DNA from: Vibrio variabilis
GTDB lineage: Bacteria; Pseudomonadota; Gammaproteobacteria; Enterobacterales; Vibrionaceae
Reading direction: 5' to 3'
Assembly (NCBI RefSeq): GCF_003263785.1
Contig: NZ_JYJK01000012.1
Coordinates: 62,001 to 126,000, forward strand
Length of the DNA: 64,000 bases
Shown here piece after piece: positions 9,884-20,788 of this stretch (positions are counted from its first letter, which is position 1; each line of letters begins with the position of its first letter). Below the pieces are notes generated by a model, which saw only the letters and a list, made by a program, of their open reading frames with translations, was not told where the DNA came from and did not search any database. Made by a program: the position numbers and the translations under genes.

Positions 9884-10579
9884 GTGAAGAAGTCTGTTAT
9901 CACGGTTTTATTGGCAGCAAGTTCTGCTTTCGCTGCAAGTGCTGCCACGTTAACGCCAATGAATGGCGTGTCATTGTTGTATGTGAATGGTCAAGAGTCT
10001 GAATCCAAAATACGTTCCAACGATGTCGAATCCGGAACCACTCAGGTTGTGGTGCGCATGGATAAAAAAGTAGGCCGAGGCAGCAGCCAGTCGGTCTATA
10101 CTTCTGCACCTTATGTCATCACATTCAATATTTCGGGTGATGAGGTGAAGATTAACCACCCAGTCGCTCGAAGCAAGCAAGAAGCGAGCGCTGCATTTCG
10201 TTTACCTGAACCAGAGTGGCGTATTACTCAAGATGGTAACTCACTATCTTATACCGTTGAAAAGTTGAAAGGTCGCGAAGGGGCGTTTCCGTATTCTGGG
10301 ATAGGTGAGCTAATTGCGGAATATAACGAGCAGCGTGGCATTACTTTTGGTAGCGAGTCTACTTCTGAAGTGGCTTCAGCAGCAGTCGCTGCCACAGCGA
10401 CGACAGCTGCAGCAACAACAGCTGCAGTAGCGACGTCTACACCGAAAGCGGTAGAAAAACCTCAGGTCGTGAAGCCGGGTGCTAAGTCCAGTAATATGGA
10501 GCAGCTTAAAGCGCTTTACTTAAAAGCGTCTAAAGCTGAACGTAAAGAATTTCGTAAGTGGATGATTGACCAAGAGTAA
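9884..10579 (+). CDS. DUF2057 (UPF0319/YccT-like) exported protein
   Basis: The 231-residue secreted protein has a signal peptide (MKKSVITVLLAASSAFAASA, cut near residue 20). Its N-terminal domain has LTPMNGVSLLYVNGQE and VVVRMDKKVGRG, matching the YccT/UPF0319 family. An Ala/Thr-rich linker (residues about 165-190) precedes a basic C-terminal helix ending KAERKEFRKWMIDQE. Its function is unknown; the family is periplasmic. The start is GTG at 9884, supported by AAGGAGA upstream. It lies next to the porin, as in V. cholerae. Confidence 0.8.
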   Translation: MKKSVITVLLAASSAFAASAATLTPMNGVSLLYVNGQESESKIRSNDVESGTTQVVVRMDKKVGRGSSQSVYTSAPYVITFNISGDEVKINHPVARSKQEASAAFRLPEPEWRITQDGNSLSYTVEKLKGREGAFPYSGIGELIAEYNEQRGITFGSESTSEVASAAVAATATTAAATTAAVATSTPKAVEKPQVVKPGAKSSNMEQLKALYLKASKAERKEFRKWMIDQE

Positions 10580-10608
10580 TTAGTACAGTCTATCTGACTT
10601 TTCTATTA

Positions 10609-10630
10609 AGGGGTTAACTGCCCCTTTTTT
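10609..10630 (+). terminator. Terminator after the DUF2057 gene
   Basis: AGGGG and CCCCT enclose a 7-base loop, followed by TTTTTT. Confidence 0.8.
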
Positions 10631-10714
10631 ATGCCCCGCTAACAGGAATCTAACCATAATTCATCCAGAAGTAGGTTATGATTACTCTATTGTTTTGTAT
10701 CTAACCTTAAGCTC

Positions 10715-13125
10715 GTGAACCGTCTATTCTCTCTTATTCAGCGCTTTCCTAAGCTTGTCCTTCTTTTTGTCACTCTCATTACTAGTGTCGCTATCTGGTA
10801 TGGGCAGCAACATTTTAGGATGAATGCCGACTTATCTTCATTAGTAGAACAAAGTGGAGCTTGGGTTGACGACCTCGACTATTTAAATGATACCTTTCCA
10901 GAGTCTGGCAATGTCACTGTGCTCGTCACCAGCAGCAATGGATCAGACCTAAAACAACATGTCGCCGAAATAGAAAGACAATTGCGTAGCCAAACGATCT
11001 TTCGCGAGATTTTTGCGCCGCAGTTACTGGCTTGGTTTGAGGAGTACCCGCTTGGATTTGTCACTCAAGACGAATTCGACCGTATTGCAGCCTTTACTCG
11101 CGACACAATCAAGCCTGCTGCGCTTGCTGCACAAGCAGGTAGCCTTGATCTTTATTTGGCTGAGCTTGCTCAAAACGAACAGCCGAACTTAACACCGCTT
11201 TTAGAGGCAATAAACAACCAGTCCGTCGATTGGACAAAATTGGCTCAGAAAAATCTGACAAAACCCACAGCCTATGCCATTACGCTTGTCGCAGAGCCAG
11301 ACTCATCAGCGACTGAACCGAATCGCGCTATTATGGAGGCCATTAATCAGAGCATTATAGCGGCGGATTTGCCATCAAACGTCGACATAAAAGTGACTGG
11401 ACAGGTGGCACTCGATTTTGATGAAATTGCTGATGCGAACAACAGCATCGCTATAGCGGGGAGTGCTTCATTAGTCGGTCTTATTTTGATTTTGGCGATT
11501 GGTATTCGCTCACTTCGAGTGATAGTCGCGTGCTATTTGACGGTCTTAGTCGGTCTGGCTTGGACATTCGCAGCGGGTCTGGCCGTTATTGGTCACTACA
11601 ACACCATCTCAATTGTATTTATGGTGATGTTTATTGGCCTAGCCGTCGATTTTTCTATTCACCTCTGCCTGCATATTCAAGAGCTGAGACTGAAAGGCGA
11701 GAATGACTCCTTAGCGATGCGCGATGCGATTGCTCATTCGGTTCGGCCTTTGTCACTGTGCGCGCTCTCTTCGGCACTGGGCTTTCTAAGCTTTTATCCA
11801 ACCGCTTACACAGGGCTTGGTGAACTGGGCGTCGTGTCTGCGCTAGGTATGGTGCTTGGCCTTGCTGCAACCTTTATCATTATCCCACTGTTCTTTATTT
11901 TGTTTGGTTATCCGAAGGTTCGTCATCAGCGAGACACACACCGCTTTGCTTGGTTTGGCGAACAACTCATGCGCTTCAAAGGCTCGGTGTTCAGCTTAGC
12001 GACATTAATGACGGTTGTCATGGGGTACGGCGCGACGCAGTTTAAGTTTGATTTCTCGACCTTGGTTTTGAAAAACCTCAGTCAGAGTCTGTATTGGCGT
12101 TAAATCAATTACAACAAGAGGGACTGGGCTCAAGCTACCAGCTGTTTGCCATTGCTAAGAACCAACAGCAAGCCCAGCAGTGGCAAGCGAGTTTGATAAA
12201 GCAACCTTCTGTGGCCTCGGTGAGGGTAGTGAGTGACTTTTTGCCTAAAGATCTTGAACAGAGAACAGGGCAGTTGCAGGCTTTGTTCACTGAGTCAGAT
12301 ATAGCGACACCAATGAGTTATCTTGAGTTTGTGGATATGGCTAAAACTCAACGTTGGCAGGGTAGCGAGCGCTTACCTGATACGATAGACAACGCATCGG
12401 TTTCGGGACATTTATTTGCAAGTCTATCCAATGGCTTAAGCAGACTGACGCAGTTTGACCCTGTGACAATTGAGTCGCTACCAAAGGTTTTGAGCGAGCG
12501 CTATATCAGCGAGCAGGGTGAGTGGCTTGTGGTCATTTCTCCAAGTGAAGATATGACTAACGTCGATGCTTTGGAGCAGTTTATTACCGAGTCTAAACAA
12601 ATTGCACCCAATGCTACGGGCAGAGCGGTGGCTGAAAAAGAAGTGGGCAGCATTATTGTCAGTGCGTTTCAAGCGGCAATCATGATGTCGGTGTTTGGCA
12701 TTGCGCTGATTCTTATTTGGTCTGTTGAGAAAAAACGCGATGTGCTACTTATCTTTATTCCTCTGACTTTGGCATCGTTGTCGACCTTAGGGCTGATGCA
12801 TTGGCTCGGGCTATCAATGAACATGGCGAACATTATAGTGATCCCGCTGATCTTTGGTCTGGGGGTGGACAATGGCATACACATTGTGAAGCGTTTTCGT
12901 GCGGTAAGAAGTTTGGAGGCATTCTTTAAAACCTCGACACCAAAGGCGTCACTGGTGAGTTGTCTGACGACGCTGGCAACATTTGGTGCTTTGATCGTAG
13001 CCGATCACCAAGGGATGCATTCCATCGGGTTGGTGCTCACCATCGCATTAAGCTGTATTTTGGTGTTCAGCTTAACGCTATTGCCGCTATTGCTTGAGGT
13101 GACAAAGAAAAAGCCCATTGAATAA
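10715..13125 (+). CDS. RND-superfamily (MMPL-type) exporter, frameshift in assembly
   Basis: This 803-residue inner-membrane protein has the two-fold MMPL layout. An N-terminal TM (PKLVLLFVTLITSVAIWYG) is followed by a large periplasmic domain, five TMs (about 250-400), a sixth TM, a second periplasmic domain, and five TMs. The RND-like motifs GLAVDFSIHLCLH and GLGVDNGIHIVKR carry the conserved Asp pair of proton-driven exporters. The start is GTG at 10715. The frame breaks near 12076, where one added C restores LKNPQSESVLALNQ. COG4258-like proteins are predicted lipid or hydrophobic-compound exporters; the substrate is unknown. The gene converges on the outer-membrane barrel gene. Confidence 0.85.
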
Positions 13126-13132
13126 TGGGCTT
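13106..13132 (-). terminator. Terminator of the outer-membrane barrel gene, overlapping the MMPL stop
   Basis: AAGCCCATT and AATGGGCTT enclose GAAT. On the minus strand the hairpin is followed by TTTTTC, so it serves the minus-strand gene. It overlaps the last codons of the plus-strand exporter. Confidence 0.75.
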
Positions 13133-13148
13133 GGTAACTCTTTGAAGG

Positions 13149-13993
13149 TTAGAAGCGAGCGTCGAGGGTGACGAAGAAGCTCTTTCGCTGACCAAAGCCA
13201 AGCTCGCTTATCAGCACCCAGTTGGGGGTGAACTCGTATTGCGCGCCGACTAGGCTGTTCCATTTATTCGAGAGAGACTGGTTAACCGTGAACGTGGCGT
13301 TTTCAGGGATACCTCCTGCAAGATCAGGTGGCAGTGGTAAGTCCCGGATGTTCCCCGTGAGCGTTTGCTCGATATTTTGATACTGAGCGCCAATCCATGC
13401 CCTTATCGGCCAGTCGGAATTGCGAGAAAAGTCGTAACCGATACGAGGTGAGACTACGATTGAGTCGATCTCGCCATTAATCACCGTTAAACTAGTTTTG
13501 GTATAGCTTGCATCAACCAAAGCAAATACGCTTTCATAACCGCCGGCAATAACGGTACCTACACCATAAGTGTAACCGTCTAGATCAAGTCGAAATGGCC
13601 TATCGACTGGGAGTTCGAATAAACCAGCGTCAACGGTAGTTATTGTTGTTTCAGAAAAGCCGTTAAGCTTCCCCCAATGGCATAGAAATTTAAGAAAGGT
13701 AGCACCCAAACATCTGCTTTGAGGGTGAGCACTTCACTTTCTTGAAAACCTCCCTCGGTATTGATGCCTAGTTTATCAAACGGACCCAGCCCTGATAGTT
13801 TAATTGAATCAACATTGATACCCTGAGACACATTCATATAACCAAGACTCAATCCAAAAGCTTCAGGCAGGGTGTAGCCTCGTTCTTCAGCTTCTTTCTT
13901 GAATAGTGGTAGCTCTATCGCTGAAGCTAGGCTAGGTAGCAACAGCGCTGCCAATGAGAGCGCTTTGAGAGAAAATTTGGCATTAAATGTCAT
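13149..13993 (-). CDS. Predicted outer-membrane beta-barrel protein, frameshift in assembly
   Basis: I do not recognise the family. The reconstructed 281-residue protein has a signal peptide (LKALSLAALLLPSLASA), an amphipathic strand pattern and a C-terminal phenylalanine (FFVTLDARF), the usual outer-membrane insertion signal. Motifs such as WNSLVGAQYEFTPNWVLISELGFGQ look like closing barrel strands. The frame breaks in a C5/G5 run at 13671-13675; one added G joins NFYAIGG to KLNGFSETT. The ATG at 13993 is chosen because it starts the signal peptide. A longer upstream extension would read through the terminator of the neighbouring gene. Confidence 0.75.
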
Positions 13994-14089
13994 AGGGGGA
14001 TCTACTTTAAATGGTTGAAGATATACATCAAGATTATAGGTTGGCGGATTGTAGATGAGCAAAGTCTTGATGGAAAGAAATTTATATAC

Positions 14090-14117
14090 AAAAAGGCCGC
14101 GGCTTTTGTCCGCGGCC
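14090..14117 (-). terminator. Terminator of the DUF4397 lipoprotein gene
   Basis: GGCCGCGG and CCGCGGCC form an 8-bp GC stem; on the minus strand it is followed by TTTTT. It lies 20 bases after the lipoprotein stop. Confidence 0.85.
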
Positions 14118-14137
14118 AAAGTCTGTTTCGTTTGGTT

Positions 14138-15510
14138 TTAATTACTAATACTATTGTCCACGTTCACCTTCAGCCCATCTTCGGTGGCGAATACCGTAGC
14201 GACAAGGCCACCGGTGAGACCTACATTACTGAGAGATAGCAGCGAGTTTTTCGTTCCTGCAGCGGCAACGGCTAAGTCGTAGGTTCCCGCGTTAACTATC
14301 AGGTGCTCCTCCGTGAATCCTTTGAAGTCAACTCCCGTCAGCACTGGGCTAGCGTCGTCGATACCAACACCGGCTGGGACAACGTAGATGTCGACCTCAC
14401 CAGCTTCGGGATGCGCATGCACGACTCTGACTTTTGCGTACGCCGAGACGCTGCGCATGTCATCGACAATTGGTAGGGCAGAGATAGGCTGTGGGGTTCC
14501 ATCATCGTTGCCAACAGCAAACACTGTTGTCTCCGATCCAGCACTGAACGTTTGCGATCCCAAATCAATGGCCACCGTACCAGGGTCGCCCGTTGGGGAT
14601 ACGGTTAGGTCAAATGCTTGACCAGCTGTCAGATCTTTTGAAATGATGTTAGGGAAGGTTATATTAGTCAGTCCTTCTACGGCATTTCCCGAAGCGTTGA
14701 CGTCAACTCCACCAAGCCCAAACACGGAGTGGGCGACTCTGACTGTGGCGTTTTCTCCGCTTGAGTAAACAGGCACTAGCGCATCAGTGCCGAAGCCCGC
14801 AAGCAGTGTTAAAGGAGAACCATCGGAACCCACTCGTGTATTTTGAGACGCAACCACTACAGTGTCGCTACCACTCGCTAGATTGATTGCAGTCTCGCCG
14901 GTGTCGAATAAGACCGTTTTGTCAGTCGGACCTGTCACACGGATTCGCACATCGCCGGATGGAAGTTCGCCAGAGAAGGTGTCAGAGAAAGCGAAATTAT
15001 CTAGTGTTGGGTCAGCTGAGTCTAACGTTGCATCAGTCGTTAGATAGATGTCAACCTCGCCGGCACTAGGTGTGCATGCAAAACAGACAAGCGCGCCATG
15101 TCTCCGCTGGGAGCAGTAGCGCTTCGAGAAATGATTGCGCCTTGAATTGTCGGGGTAGAAGATAGATCCACGTTATCAATGGCTATAACATCGTATCTCA
15201 TGTCAGCGGCAAGGTTGGTTCCAGCTAAGTCTAGAACCTGCACGGTCTGATCTCCGGGCAGCTTAGCGTCGACAGATAAATTGTAAGTGCCGGCATCTAG
15301 CGTAATAACGCCGCTACTCTGTTGGTAATCGACGTTGCCGAGTCCGCTTACAACGCTGCCATTGGCCTTTACTTCAACGAAGGGGGCGTCTGGGCTTGCG
15401 TGAGTCACGCGTACTTGAGTGGATGGATTAGCAGGGTGGTCGGAGTCGCTGCCACAGCCGACGATGGTGAGCGCTGCAGCTGCGATAACGGATGTTTTAA
15501 TAATATTCAT
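14138..15510 (-). CDS. DUF4397-domain lipoprotein, frameshift in assembly
   Basis: This 457-residue surface or periplasmic lipoprotein has lipobox LTIVGCGSDSD, with Cys at residue 19. The mature part consists of at least two DUF4397-like repeats, each starting VRVTHASPDAP, VRVAHSVFG or VRVVHAHPEAG and containing DAGTYNLSV or NAGTYDLAV strands. The family is widespread in marine bacteria and its function is unknown. The frame breaks at 15069-15070; one added C gives LHAHPSAGEVDIYL, matching the later repeat. It is transcribed alone, with its own terminator. Confidence 0.85.
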
Positions 15511-15630
15511 GGTAAGCCTCTATGCTCATGTTATTCGCAAAGAGGCTTACGGCACTAAAATCAAATAAGTTCAAAGTTGATGGTAAAATAAACTATCGAT
15601 AAAGCATGCAGTTGCACAATTAAGCGATTG

Positions 15631-16067
15631 CTAATCCTCTAGTGGCAACCAGTCTACGGTCACTCCAGCTTGATCGAACATATCTTGCTTAATGAAATTT
15701 TTTCGCCCCAGCGTGACAGAAAATCATCAGTTTGCGCCGGGCAGTGGACAACAGAAATACCGGTTTGAATGATTTTTGCGGCACAGTTTGGGCACGGAAA
15801 ATGAGTGACCCAAATTTCACAGCCATCGAGATCACGCTTAGCAAAAAGAATGGCGTTTTCTTCTGCGTGAAGCGTTTTTAGGTATTTGGTTTCTCTTTCG
15901 TCAATCTCGGCACTGTCAGAAATGCCATGCGGGTAGCCATTGAAGCCAACAGAAACGATGCGGTTTTGCTTGGTAATGACTGCGCCCACTTGTGTTGATG
16001 GATCTTTACTCCATGAGCCAACTAATTCAGCCATTTGAATAAATCGTTTTGCCCATTTAGACGCCAT
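15631..16067 (-). CDS. Deoxycytidylate (dCMP) deaminase family protein, frameshift in assembly
   Basis: This zinc enzyme should convert dCMP to dUMP for thymidylate synthesis. The zinc-binding motifs are HAEENAI and PCPNCA. The N-terminus has the DPSTQVGAVI and GFNGYPHG motifs of the dCMP deaminase family. As read, the frame ends in KISLSKICSIKLE; adding one A to the run at 15698-15703 gives EKNFIKQDMFDQAGVTVDWLPLED and a stop at 15631, for 145 residues. Enterobacteria lack this gene and make dUMP through dCTP deaminase. Confidence 0.88.
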
Positions 16068-16369
16068 AATTACTCCAGTGTTTTGTTGTGTGCTTGGTCG
16101 TGTTGTTATTGCGTTTAAGTCTACAAAATAACGACAATGAAAACGAGTGCTATTTGTAAACGATTACAGTTTTAGATGCGTTGTCCGCGTTACTAAGATT
16201 TACAATCAATCGAGACATATTGTGCTGTCTATAATGTAACCTTTAGGGAGAGATTTTGTGATCTGGTCGGAATTCTGTGTCAGAGTAACGACAATTCTTA
16301 ATAATTTGCTGAGATCATTAATAATCATATGGCAGAATTTGACGAATTCTTTAAGGATGGGAAAAGATA
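16068..16369. other. Intergenic region between dCMP deaminase and the Sel1 gene
   Basis: This 302-base divergent region is AT-rich and holds the two promoters by inference. I could not pick a confident -35/-10 pair. AAGGAT at about 16353 serves as the Sel1 ribosome site. No gene or stable hairpin was seen. Confidence 0.5.
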
Positions 16370-17148
16370 ATGCGAAAAACACTGTTAGCGGTTTCACTAT
16401 GTGGTCTGTGTTTTAGTGCAAGCAGCTTTGCGTTTGTTCAGGATTGGTCAAAGCGAAGCAACCAAGAAGTGACAACGGAAGCCAAGCGCGGCGATCTGTT
16501 TGCTCAGATCGAATTGGGTGATCGATACGCGTCAGGTAATGGCGTGGAAGAAGACGACATCACCGCGGTTGAATGGTACCGAAAGGCCGCAGCTCAAGAG
16601 AGTGAAACGGCCATGTATAAGCTTGGTATGATGTACGATAACGGTCACGGTGTTCCATATGATGCCAAAGAAGCAGCAGCTTGGTTCGAAAAAGCCTCGC
16701 AAAAAGGCAGCGTTAAAGCGCAGTACTACCTAGCTGGTATGTACAAATGGGGACGTGGCGTTCCTAAGAGCAATGAAAAAGCCGTTGAGTACTATCGTTT
16801 AGCGGCGGAGAAAGGTTTTGACGTTGCTCAGAATAGCTAGGTGTGATGTACGCGAAAGGGCTTGGCATCGAGAAGAACGATGATGAAGCGGTGAAATGGT
16901 ACCGCCGTTCGGCTGAAAATGGTTACGCTTACGGACAACGAAACCTAGCATATAAGTACTCACTTGGTGAGGGTGTAGAGCTCGATAATGTTGAAGCCTA
17001 CGCATGGGCATCGGTTGCTTCAACCAATGGTTATAAAACGGCTGAAAAGCTTCGTGATGATTTGGCACAAAAGCTGAGTGAGGATGAACTCACGGTTGCG
17101 CAGCAAAAAGCGACAAAGTACTTAGCAGATTACTCGTCTCATAAGTAG
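16370..17148 (+). CDS. Sel1-repeat (SLR) exported protein, frameshift in assembly
   Basis: The 259-residue protein has a signal peptide (MRKTLLAVSLCGLCFSASSFA) and about five Sel1-like repeats of 36 residues. Each repeat has the pattern A..LG..Y..G.GV..D...A..WY.KAA, for example YKLGMMYDNGHGVPYDAKEAAAWF. Such solenoids bind protein partners, often in envelope signalling or cell-wall assembly. The frame breaks at 16839; one added base gives AQNSLGVMYAKG, which completes a repeat. The partner is unknown. A terminator follows 20 bases after the stop. Confidence 0.85.
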
Positions 17149-17167
17149 CCATTAATCAAGCTGTATT

Positions 17168-17192
17168 AAGGAAGCCAAGTGCTTCCTTTTTT
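17168..17192 (+). terminator. Terminator of the Sel1 gene
   Basis: AAGGAAGC and GCTTCCTT enclose CAAGT and run into TTTTTT. Confidence 0.88.
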
Positions 17193-17234
17193 AGTTTTGG
17201 GATGATTGTTTTTATTGAGATGCAGGCTGCTGCC

Positions 17235-18157
17235 TTACCAGCCGGCTTGTTGGTCACCGTATTTGCGTCGATAGCGAGCTAACATGGTTTCATTGCCAAG
17301 CAGGCCACCTTGATGGACATAGATGATGGTGGTGTCGATATTCTCCTCCAGCCATGGGAGTAAACAGCGCCACATCATTGGGTCATAAAGCAGGTCGAAC
17401 TCGACGTGCGTCTCTTCCTGCAATGACTGCCAAAGTTCATAGTCCTCTCGGTATAATTTTCCAAAGTGATGTTTGGATGGCAGTTCGAGTATTGTCGGGT
17501 AGTGTTTGGTCTCGCCAAGCTCGACAAACTGGGACAGTAGGTAGTCTTTTCCCGAAACGCAAGGACAGGTTAGCACCTCAATACCTTGTGGTTTTAACTG
17601 CTGGCTGAGGTAAAGCGCGGTTGTACCGGTTCCTGATGGCAGCGCAACTTTGATATTGCGACCTTTTTCAAACCTTGACCAAGAGAGGATCTCATCGGCG
17701 AGTTTGCTGATTCCTTGCTTGGCATCTTGAAAATGCCCCCTTCGGGAATGACTAAGCATTCGGAGTCATTTTCATGTTGTTGCGCGATAAATGCTGAGGG
17801 ATGAGGGGCCTTCTCACCAAACATGTCACGAAGTGAAACGACTTCAGCCCCCAACTCCAATGCGGTGCGGTAATTCCCCATGGGTTTTTCATCCAACCAA
17901 GCTGGCTTATGCGCCACATAATAGGACAGTTTGAGCCCTTTTATTTTAGCTAAAGCAGCCAGTGAGGTTAGCGAGTTCGCTTGAGCGGAACCCCAACCAA
18001 TGAGTCGAGTCTTTCCTTCTAGTGGCTGTTCAAGCGTCGCCATGAATTTTCGAGCTTTGTTGCCGTTAAAGTGTCCGTGAAGCAAATCATCTCTCTTTAG
18101 GAAAAAATGATGCCCCTGAAAATGGTGTTCGGTGACTGGGCTGTCATTGAGTTTCAT
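17235..18157 (-). CDS. PLP enzyme of the ACC deaminase/D-cysteine desulfhydrase family, frameshift in assembly
   Basis: The reconstructed 307-residue fold-type II PLP enzyme has the cofactor lysine in NGNKARKF (residue about 34). It also has the GWGSAQANSLTSLA loop that positions the substrate carboxylate and a phosphate-binding LPSGTGTTALYL. The family degrades D-cysteine to pyruvate, H2S and ammonia, or ACC to oxobutyrate; the motifs seen do not separate these. The frame breaks in a C5/G5 run at 17736-17740. One added G joins VIPEGG to HFQDAKQGISKL. The gene is transcribed away from the arn operon. Confidence 0.82.
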
Positions 18158-18603
18158 GGGCGCTACCTTTGTGTGACACTGGGCAAAAACTGGGGAGCGA
18201 AGTGTACTCTTTGATGTTGATAGTTACAAACGAAGAGACGACAAATCGTTACATATTCAAACCAGTTGCTGTGCCAGAATAGCGAACATAGGGATAGCTT
18301 GTCTGCTCGCTAAATTGACACAAACTTGACGTTGCGCCATTTTGCCGGTTTTTTGGGGCAAAATTGCAGGGCAAACGTTCAGTTGTGGAGCTTTCTTGGA
18401 CGAAACGTGTCATTAGCGCTATTTTGCTAATGAAAATGGGTGAACAACGATTTGTTTTGCTAATGGTTGTCGACTATATGTACAGAATGTCAATGTTTTG
18501 TGTGGTAAGTCGATATCAAGCCTTTTAATTCTTTGAACGCCCTAGTAAACTTTAGTGTCAAATTTTCGTGCACAGCGTCACGAACTAACTGTGAGTTTAA
18601 AAA
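18158..18603. other. Intergenic region upstream of arnB
   Basis: This 446-base divergent region separates the PLP-enzyme gene from arnB. It contains an 11-base direct repeat (listed separately). I found no PmrA-type CTTAAT tandem and no PhoP-type tandem that I could support, and no open frame. Confidence 0.55.
18422..18465. repeat. Direct repeat TTTTGCTAATG upstream of arnB
   Basis: TTTTGCTAATG occurs at 18422-18432 and again at 18455-18465, start to start 33 bases, about three helical turns. This spacing suits two regulator dimers on one DNA face. No known box is matched. Confidence 0.4.
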
Positions 18604-19763
18604 ATGAGCCAGTCCTTTCTTCCATTGTGTCGACCTGCTGTCGACGAGCAAGACATTCAGTCTGTAGTGGATGTCCTTCGTTCAGGTTGGATCACCACCG
18701 GTCCTAAAAATGCAGAATTAGAATCTAAGATCTCTCAGCACACCGGTGCACCACACAGCGTTGCATTGAGCAGTGCGACGGCTGGCATGCACCTTGTTCT
18801 CCTTGCGATGGGCATTGGTCCGGGCGATGAAGTTATCACGCCTTCATTAACATGGGTTTCAACGGTCAACATGATCACCTTGGTGGGTGCGAAACCTGTC
18901 TTTGTGGATGTGGATGCGGATACCTTAATGACCGACGCAGCGAAGATCGAGCCACTTATTACCGATAAGACCAAGCTGATTATCCCTGTGCACTATGCAG
19001 GTGCTGCGCTGGATCTTGACCCTATTTACGCCCTTGGCGAGAAGTACAATATTCCTGTGATTGAAGATGCGGCGCATGCTCTCGGCACAGAATATAAAGG
19101 TCAGCCAATCGGTCACCGCGGTTCTTGCTTGTTCTCGACGCATGCTATTAAGAATGTAACGACAGCAGAAGGCGGCATTTTTACCACTCATGATGCAGAG
19201 CTGGCTGATAAAGTACGTCGCCTTAAATTCCATGGTTTAGGCGTAGATGCTTTTGACCGTGAAACACAAGGTCGTGCACCGCAAGCTGAAGTGGTTGAAC
19301 CTGGCTTTAAGTACAACATGCCAGACATCTGTGCCGTGCTAGCACTTGGCAGATGGATCGTATCGATGACATCACCGCCAAACGCACCGAGCTTGCACTC
19401 TCTTACCGCGCTAGGCTTGAGTCAATCAAAGGTGTTGCGCCACTTGGTTTGGCTTCTCACGATCACAAACACTGCTGGCACCTAATGATCGTCAGAGTGG
19501 ATCCTGCGGTTGCTGGTTTGACTCGTGATGACCTTATTGCAGCATTAAAAGAGAAAGGCATTGGTGCCGGAATTCACTTCAAAGCTTGCCACACTCAAAA
19601 ATACTACCGCGAGAATTACGCGGAGCTGTTTGGGGACATCAACCCAAATCTTCAGAATACCGAACGTAACAGTAATCAAATTTGCTCGTTGCCGCTTTTC
19701 CCTGATATGACTCAGGATGATGTAGAGCGTGTAGTGAGTGCCGTGTCAGAGATAATTGGATAA
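18604..19763 (+). CDS. arnB: UDP-Ara4O aminotransferase ArnB, frameshift in assembly
   Basis: ArnB transfers an amino group from glutamate to UDP-4-keto-arabinose, giving UDP-L-Ara4N for lipid A modification. The reconstructed protein has 386 residues (E. coli about 379-385). It shows the DegT/AspC fold motifs [33 protein letters not shown] and the PLP lysine in [15 protein letters not shown]. The frame breaks near 19350; one added base gives [14 protein letters not shown], continuing to [12 protein letters not shown]. It is the first gene of arnBCADTEF; the stop is 3 bases before arnC. Confidence 0.95.
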
Positions 19764-19766
19764 ACC

Positions 19767-20764
19767 ATGAAACACACTGAAGCCATTAACTTCGTGTCTA
19801 TCGTTATACCGGTATACAACGAAGAAAACTGTTTGCAAGAACTGATTGATCGCACAACGAAAGCGGGTGACAGCTAGGTAAAGACTACGAGCTGATCCTA
19901 GTTGATGACGGTAGCCGTGACCGCAGCGCAGAAATCATCGAGCAAGCATCGGAGAAGGAAGGAAGCCACGTTGTAGGCGTTATCCTTAACCGCAACTACG
20001 GTCAGCACAACGCGATCATGGCGGGTTTCGAGCAGGTGCGCGGTGATTTGATTATTACTCTCGACGCGGATCTTCAAAACCCACCAGAAGAGATCCCAAA
20101 TCTAGTTGCTAAAGCAGAAGAAGGTTTTGACTCTGTGGGCACGGTACGTAAGAACCGTCAAGACAGCGCACTTCGTCGCTACCCTTCTAAACTCATCAAC
20201 AAGATGGTTAAACGCTCTACAGGCGTTGAGATGAATGACTACGGCTGTATGCTTCGTGCTTACCGTCGTCACGTTGTTGATGCGATGCTAGAGTGTCATG
20301 AGCGCAGCACCTTTATTCCTGTTCTGGCGAACGGTTTTTCTCGTCACACGACAGAAATTGACGTTCACCACGACGAGCGTGCAGATGGCGAGTCGAAATA
20401 TAGCTTTATGAAGCTTATTAGCCTAATGTTTGACTTGATCACCAGTATGACAACCGCACCATTGCGTTTACTAAGCATTGTTGGCGGTGGTATTGCTGCG
20501 GCAGGTATCGCATTTGGTATTATCTTGATGCTGATGCGCATTATGTTTGGTTCTGAGTGGGCAGGCGATGGTCTGTTTACGCTATTTGCTATCCTATTTG
20601 TATTTGTGGGTGCGCAGTTTGTCGGTCTAGGTTTACTCGGTGAGTACATTGGCCGCATATACTCTGATGTTAGAGCGCGCCCTCGTTTCTACGTGCAAGA
20701 TGTGTTGGTGGGCGAAGCCACTAAGCAAGCGCGTGAAACTGATGAATTGAAGAATAAAGAATAA
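19767..20764 (+). CDS. arnC: Undecaprenyl-phosphate Ara4FN transferase ArnC, frameshift in assembly
   Basis: ArnC attaches 4-deoxy-4-formamido-arabinose to undecaprenyl phosphate at the inner membrane. The 332-residue GT2 protein has [16 protein letters not shown] at the N-terminus and the DXD region [15 protein letters not shown]. It also has [18 protein letters not shown] and two C-terminal TM segments before [16 protein letters not shown]. The frame breaks at 19874; one added C gives [17 protein letters not shown], matching E. coli ESLGKEYEILLIDDGS. The ATG at 19767 is chosen to include this N-terminus. Confidence 0.95.
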
Positions 20765-20788
20765 GATTTATATCCAGAGGAATAATCC

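Noticed and set aside
13994..14119. 42-residue N-terminal extension of the outer-membrane barrel gene
   Set aside because: It reads through the 8-bp stem terminator of the neighbouring gene and would bury the signal peptide.
16839..19875. Programmed ribosomal frameshifting in the Sel1, arnB or arnC genes
   Set aside because: There is no slippery heptamer or downstream structure common to the sites, and the breaks are of many kinds across unrelated genes.
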